This document shows positions 56,101-59,100 of a stretch of DNA of 64,000 bases, one piece after another. The stretch comes from Conchocele bisecta (Eukaryota > Mollusca > Bivalvia > Lucinida > Thyasiridae), in NCBI GenBank assembly GCA_029237695.1, contig CM055266.1, forward strand, positions 110,687,370 through 110,751,369, in the 5' to 3' direction. The position numbers were made by a program, and so were the translations under genes. The notes under the pieces are model-generated. The model saw only the letters and a list, made by a program, of their open reading frames with translations, was not told the DNA's origin and ran no database searches. How positions within the stretch are numbered: position 1 is the stretch's first letter; each line of letters opens with the position of its first letter.

Positions 56101-59100
56101 GCAGATAAGGGGCGTATTGGCGTATTTTACGCACTTATTTTAGCAGAATACACATTGATTATCAAAAAATTGAGTAGTGAAAATACTGTAATGAGGCTGA
56201 AACTTTACTTACACGAAGCTTATCTGGAGCCCTGCGCTCTCTCCCAGAATCCCTACGTCGTGTGCATACACATTCCAATTCAGAGTTTATCCTTCTCTTC
56301 AGTGTCCAACATTCTTCTTCGTGGACATACTGACCTTCACCGTGGAGATCCTAGTAGACGACAGTGTTGTCCTTCCCGCCGGATTCTCCGCAGACGACAG
56401 CGAGGCCATCTGCCAGGTCGGCACCGATTACGTAATCAGGTCCACCAACTACAACACGGATGACTGGTTCCCGTATGTTACCTCGGGAGAGAATGTACTT
56501 GCATATACTGTGGATGCAGGAACCGGGGCAAGTAAGTAGGCCATGACGAATGAGTAGTTAATGCAGCACTCCAGATAATATTTGTGTCTAAAGAGTATTG
56601 TACCCCCAGATTTCAAATTAAATGCGTATTTTATTTTTACAAATAGATTATTGATTTTCTTCATTATTAAATAGGGAACAAATGATCAAAACACATTTAA
56701 ACATTCATTTATTTGAGCGTATTATTACTCGTTCACTTATTTATTTGTACTGTAATGCAGTCGAAATTTACGCCAGTACGCCCCTTATCTGGATCTCTGG
56801 TTAATGTAATTCAGCCTACACAGCAAACTGTGTGTAAAACAAAATGTGCCACATATGCAATTCATTATGCAAGAAATTCATATGATGTTCATATGTAAAA
56901 CATATGATGAAAAATATATGAATTGCATATGAAATCCATATGAAAAGAGGCGATATGAAATTAATATGAAGACTTTTCATATGCATTTCATATGAATAAT
57001 TTGCATGTGAATTTCATATGAAAGTCACATGAAATTTGTATATGAACTTCATATGTTACACATGCGATTCATATGAAACGTTTTAATATGAATTGGATAT
57101 GAAATTTTCATATGCAATTCATATGTTACATATGCAATTCATATGAAAAGGGCACATACTAATTTCATATGAACTCTTCATATGAAATACATATGAAATT
57201 CATATGCCACACATTTTGTAGTGTAAAACACCAATGTGGTGACTCACTAATAATGTGTAGATGAGGCGTATCGTGATCCTCGCCCGAGTTGTAATCCTGG
57301 GGGCGGTTTCACTAAACTTCGTACGACTAAAATGTTCGTAAGTGCAAAATTGTGATAGTCAGTAAATGTCGCATTAACCGTGAATGTTTTCTTGTAAACA
57401 ATTATTAGATTTACATTTATTGAGCATAAATTTGCACTTACGAACATTTTAGTCGCAAGAAGTTAGTTGAAACGGCCCCCAGATCCGTTGCTGATTCGAA
57501 ACGCTGCTCACGTGTACTGGGTGGAAAACTAGAATCTGAGCAATGAACTTATCACAGGCACTATCAAAATAATACATGTAACTAGAACATAAAGAAGATG
57601 TGATGTAATATGTAAAATCGTGCATAATCAGGCCAGTTACAGCGGTAAACACAGTATCTGTAGCCTATTTCACCAAAATTGCGAAATATATTTTGAGGCA
57701 GAATTTTTCAATTTAAGGATAAATTTATTAATGTTTATTATACTGAATTTATTACATTATCACAGCCATTTTGGCTGTGATAATGTAATACATTCAGTAT
57801 AATAATTCTGCATACATTTAATCATCAAATATATGCAGTCGTTAATTCTATATGAAATAATGCATTTCGGGAAAAATAAATTATTACTCCCTCAAAGTAT
57901 ACTTTGCTAGATAAGTATACTTTGCAATGTTGGTGAAATAGGCCACGGATCGAGATGATCTAAGTACTGTGTTTGAAAGTACATGTATCACCCTTACATA
58001 CTCTCAAGTACTTCACTTTCACGACTGAACTCACATACCTGACTGTGCCGATTCATTCATTCCAATCATTTCGGCATTCAAACAATGTTGAAGGGGTGTC
58101 ATGTATAATAAATGAACACGTTGTTTACCTAATATCTAAATGTGGGAATCATGTTCGTGCAAAACCGACCTATCGGTGACCAGACAAAATCAGTCGATGG
58201 ACCACTCCTTCAGGGTCCATATATGCTGGCACTGTCTGTCCGTCTGATGGTAGGTCTGGTTTGCAAGGACATGATACATACATCACACCTAAGTTCATTT
58301 ACCCAGGTTATATTGCTTCTAGAAAACCTTCCATATTGCTGATGACTTTCACTCACCACTCCAGGAAATTGTGTTCTCACTACCATTACATTTTTGGATT
58401 ATGTAGGCTATAAACATTGTTTATTTTTCATGCTGAATAAAACTATTTGTATTAACAGGTCCGTGTGCTTTTAACGTCTTATTATTTTAACGTTATTTAT
58501 TGTTTGTACAGTATATACAGTTTTGTACAAACAATAATTAACCATCCAAGACTTAAAGATGGCAATAGGCGGACAATGGAATTAAACAGTGTTCGTGTGT
58601 TATTATGAAAAATATATATTATTTGAGTGGAATCTACATTTCAAGTATTTATTCCATTACCGGCCAATAACCCTCGTTAAAAGCACATGCAGGTTCGTTG
58701 ATCGTTTTCCACGTAGTTTTAAGTTCTATGATAAATATGGACTAGTAGGTTAGTGCTGTGAATGGGGAAACTATCTGGCAAGGCTTAGGAAACGGGATGG
58801 GTGAGGCTCTGCCGAGCCCATCCCGTTTCCGTGCCGCGCCAGATATGTTTTCCATTCACGGCGCTAACCTACTATTCTAATTATCCAGTCAACACTACAA
58901 ATAGCTTTAAAATACAAACGATAATCCCCGCCACATCCTCAAAATCGAAGAATCGAACCGCACATATTCATACGCAGTGATTAGGTCGTATTGACAGGAT
59001 ATAAAAAATGTTTCACGGCACCGTGTTTCACTGCACATACACACTGTGTTGACGAGATAATATACTTTTCGTGTTCTGCAGGTTGTGTTGGTGCCTTGGG

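Noticed and set aside
58142..58249. Open frame before a GTAGGT donor as an extra exon between exons 18 and 19
   Set aside because: There is no usable AG acceptor upstream in frame. A short 58194 start would leave phase 0, which does not fit exon 19. Exon 18 joins exon 19 directly in phase and gives a clean discoidin start.
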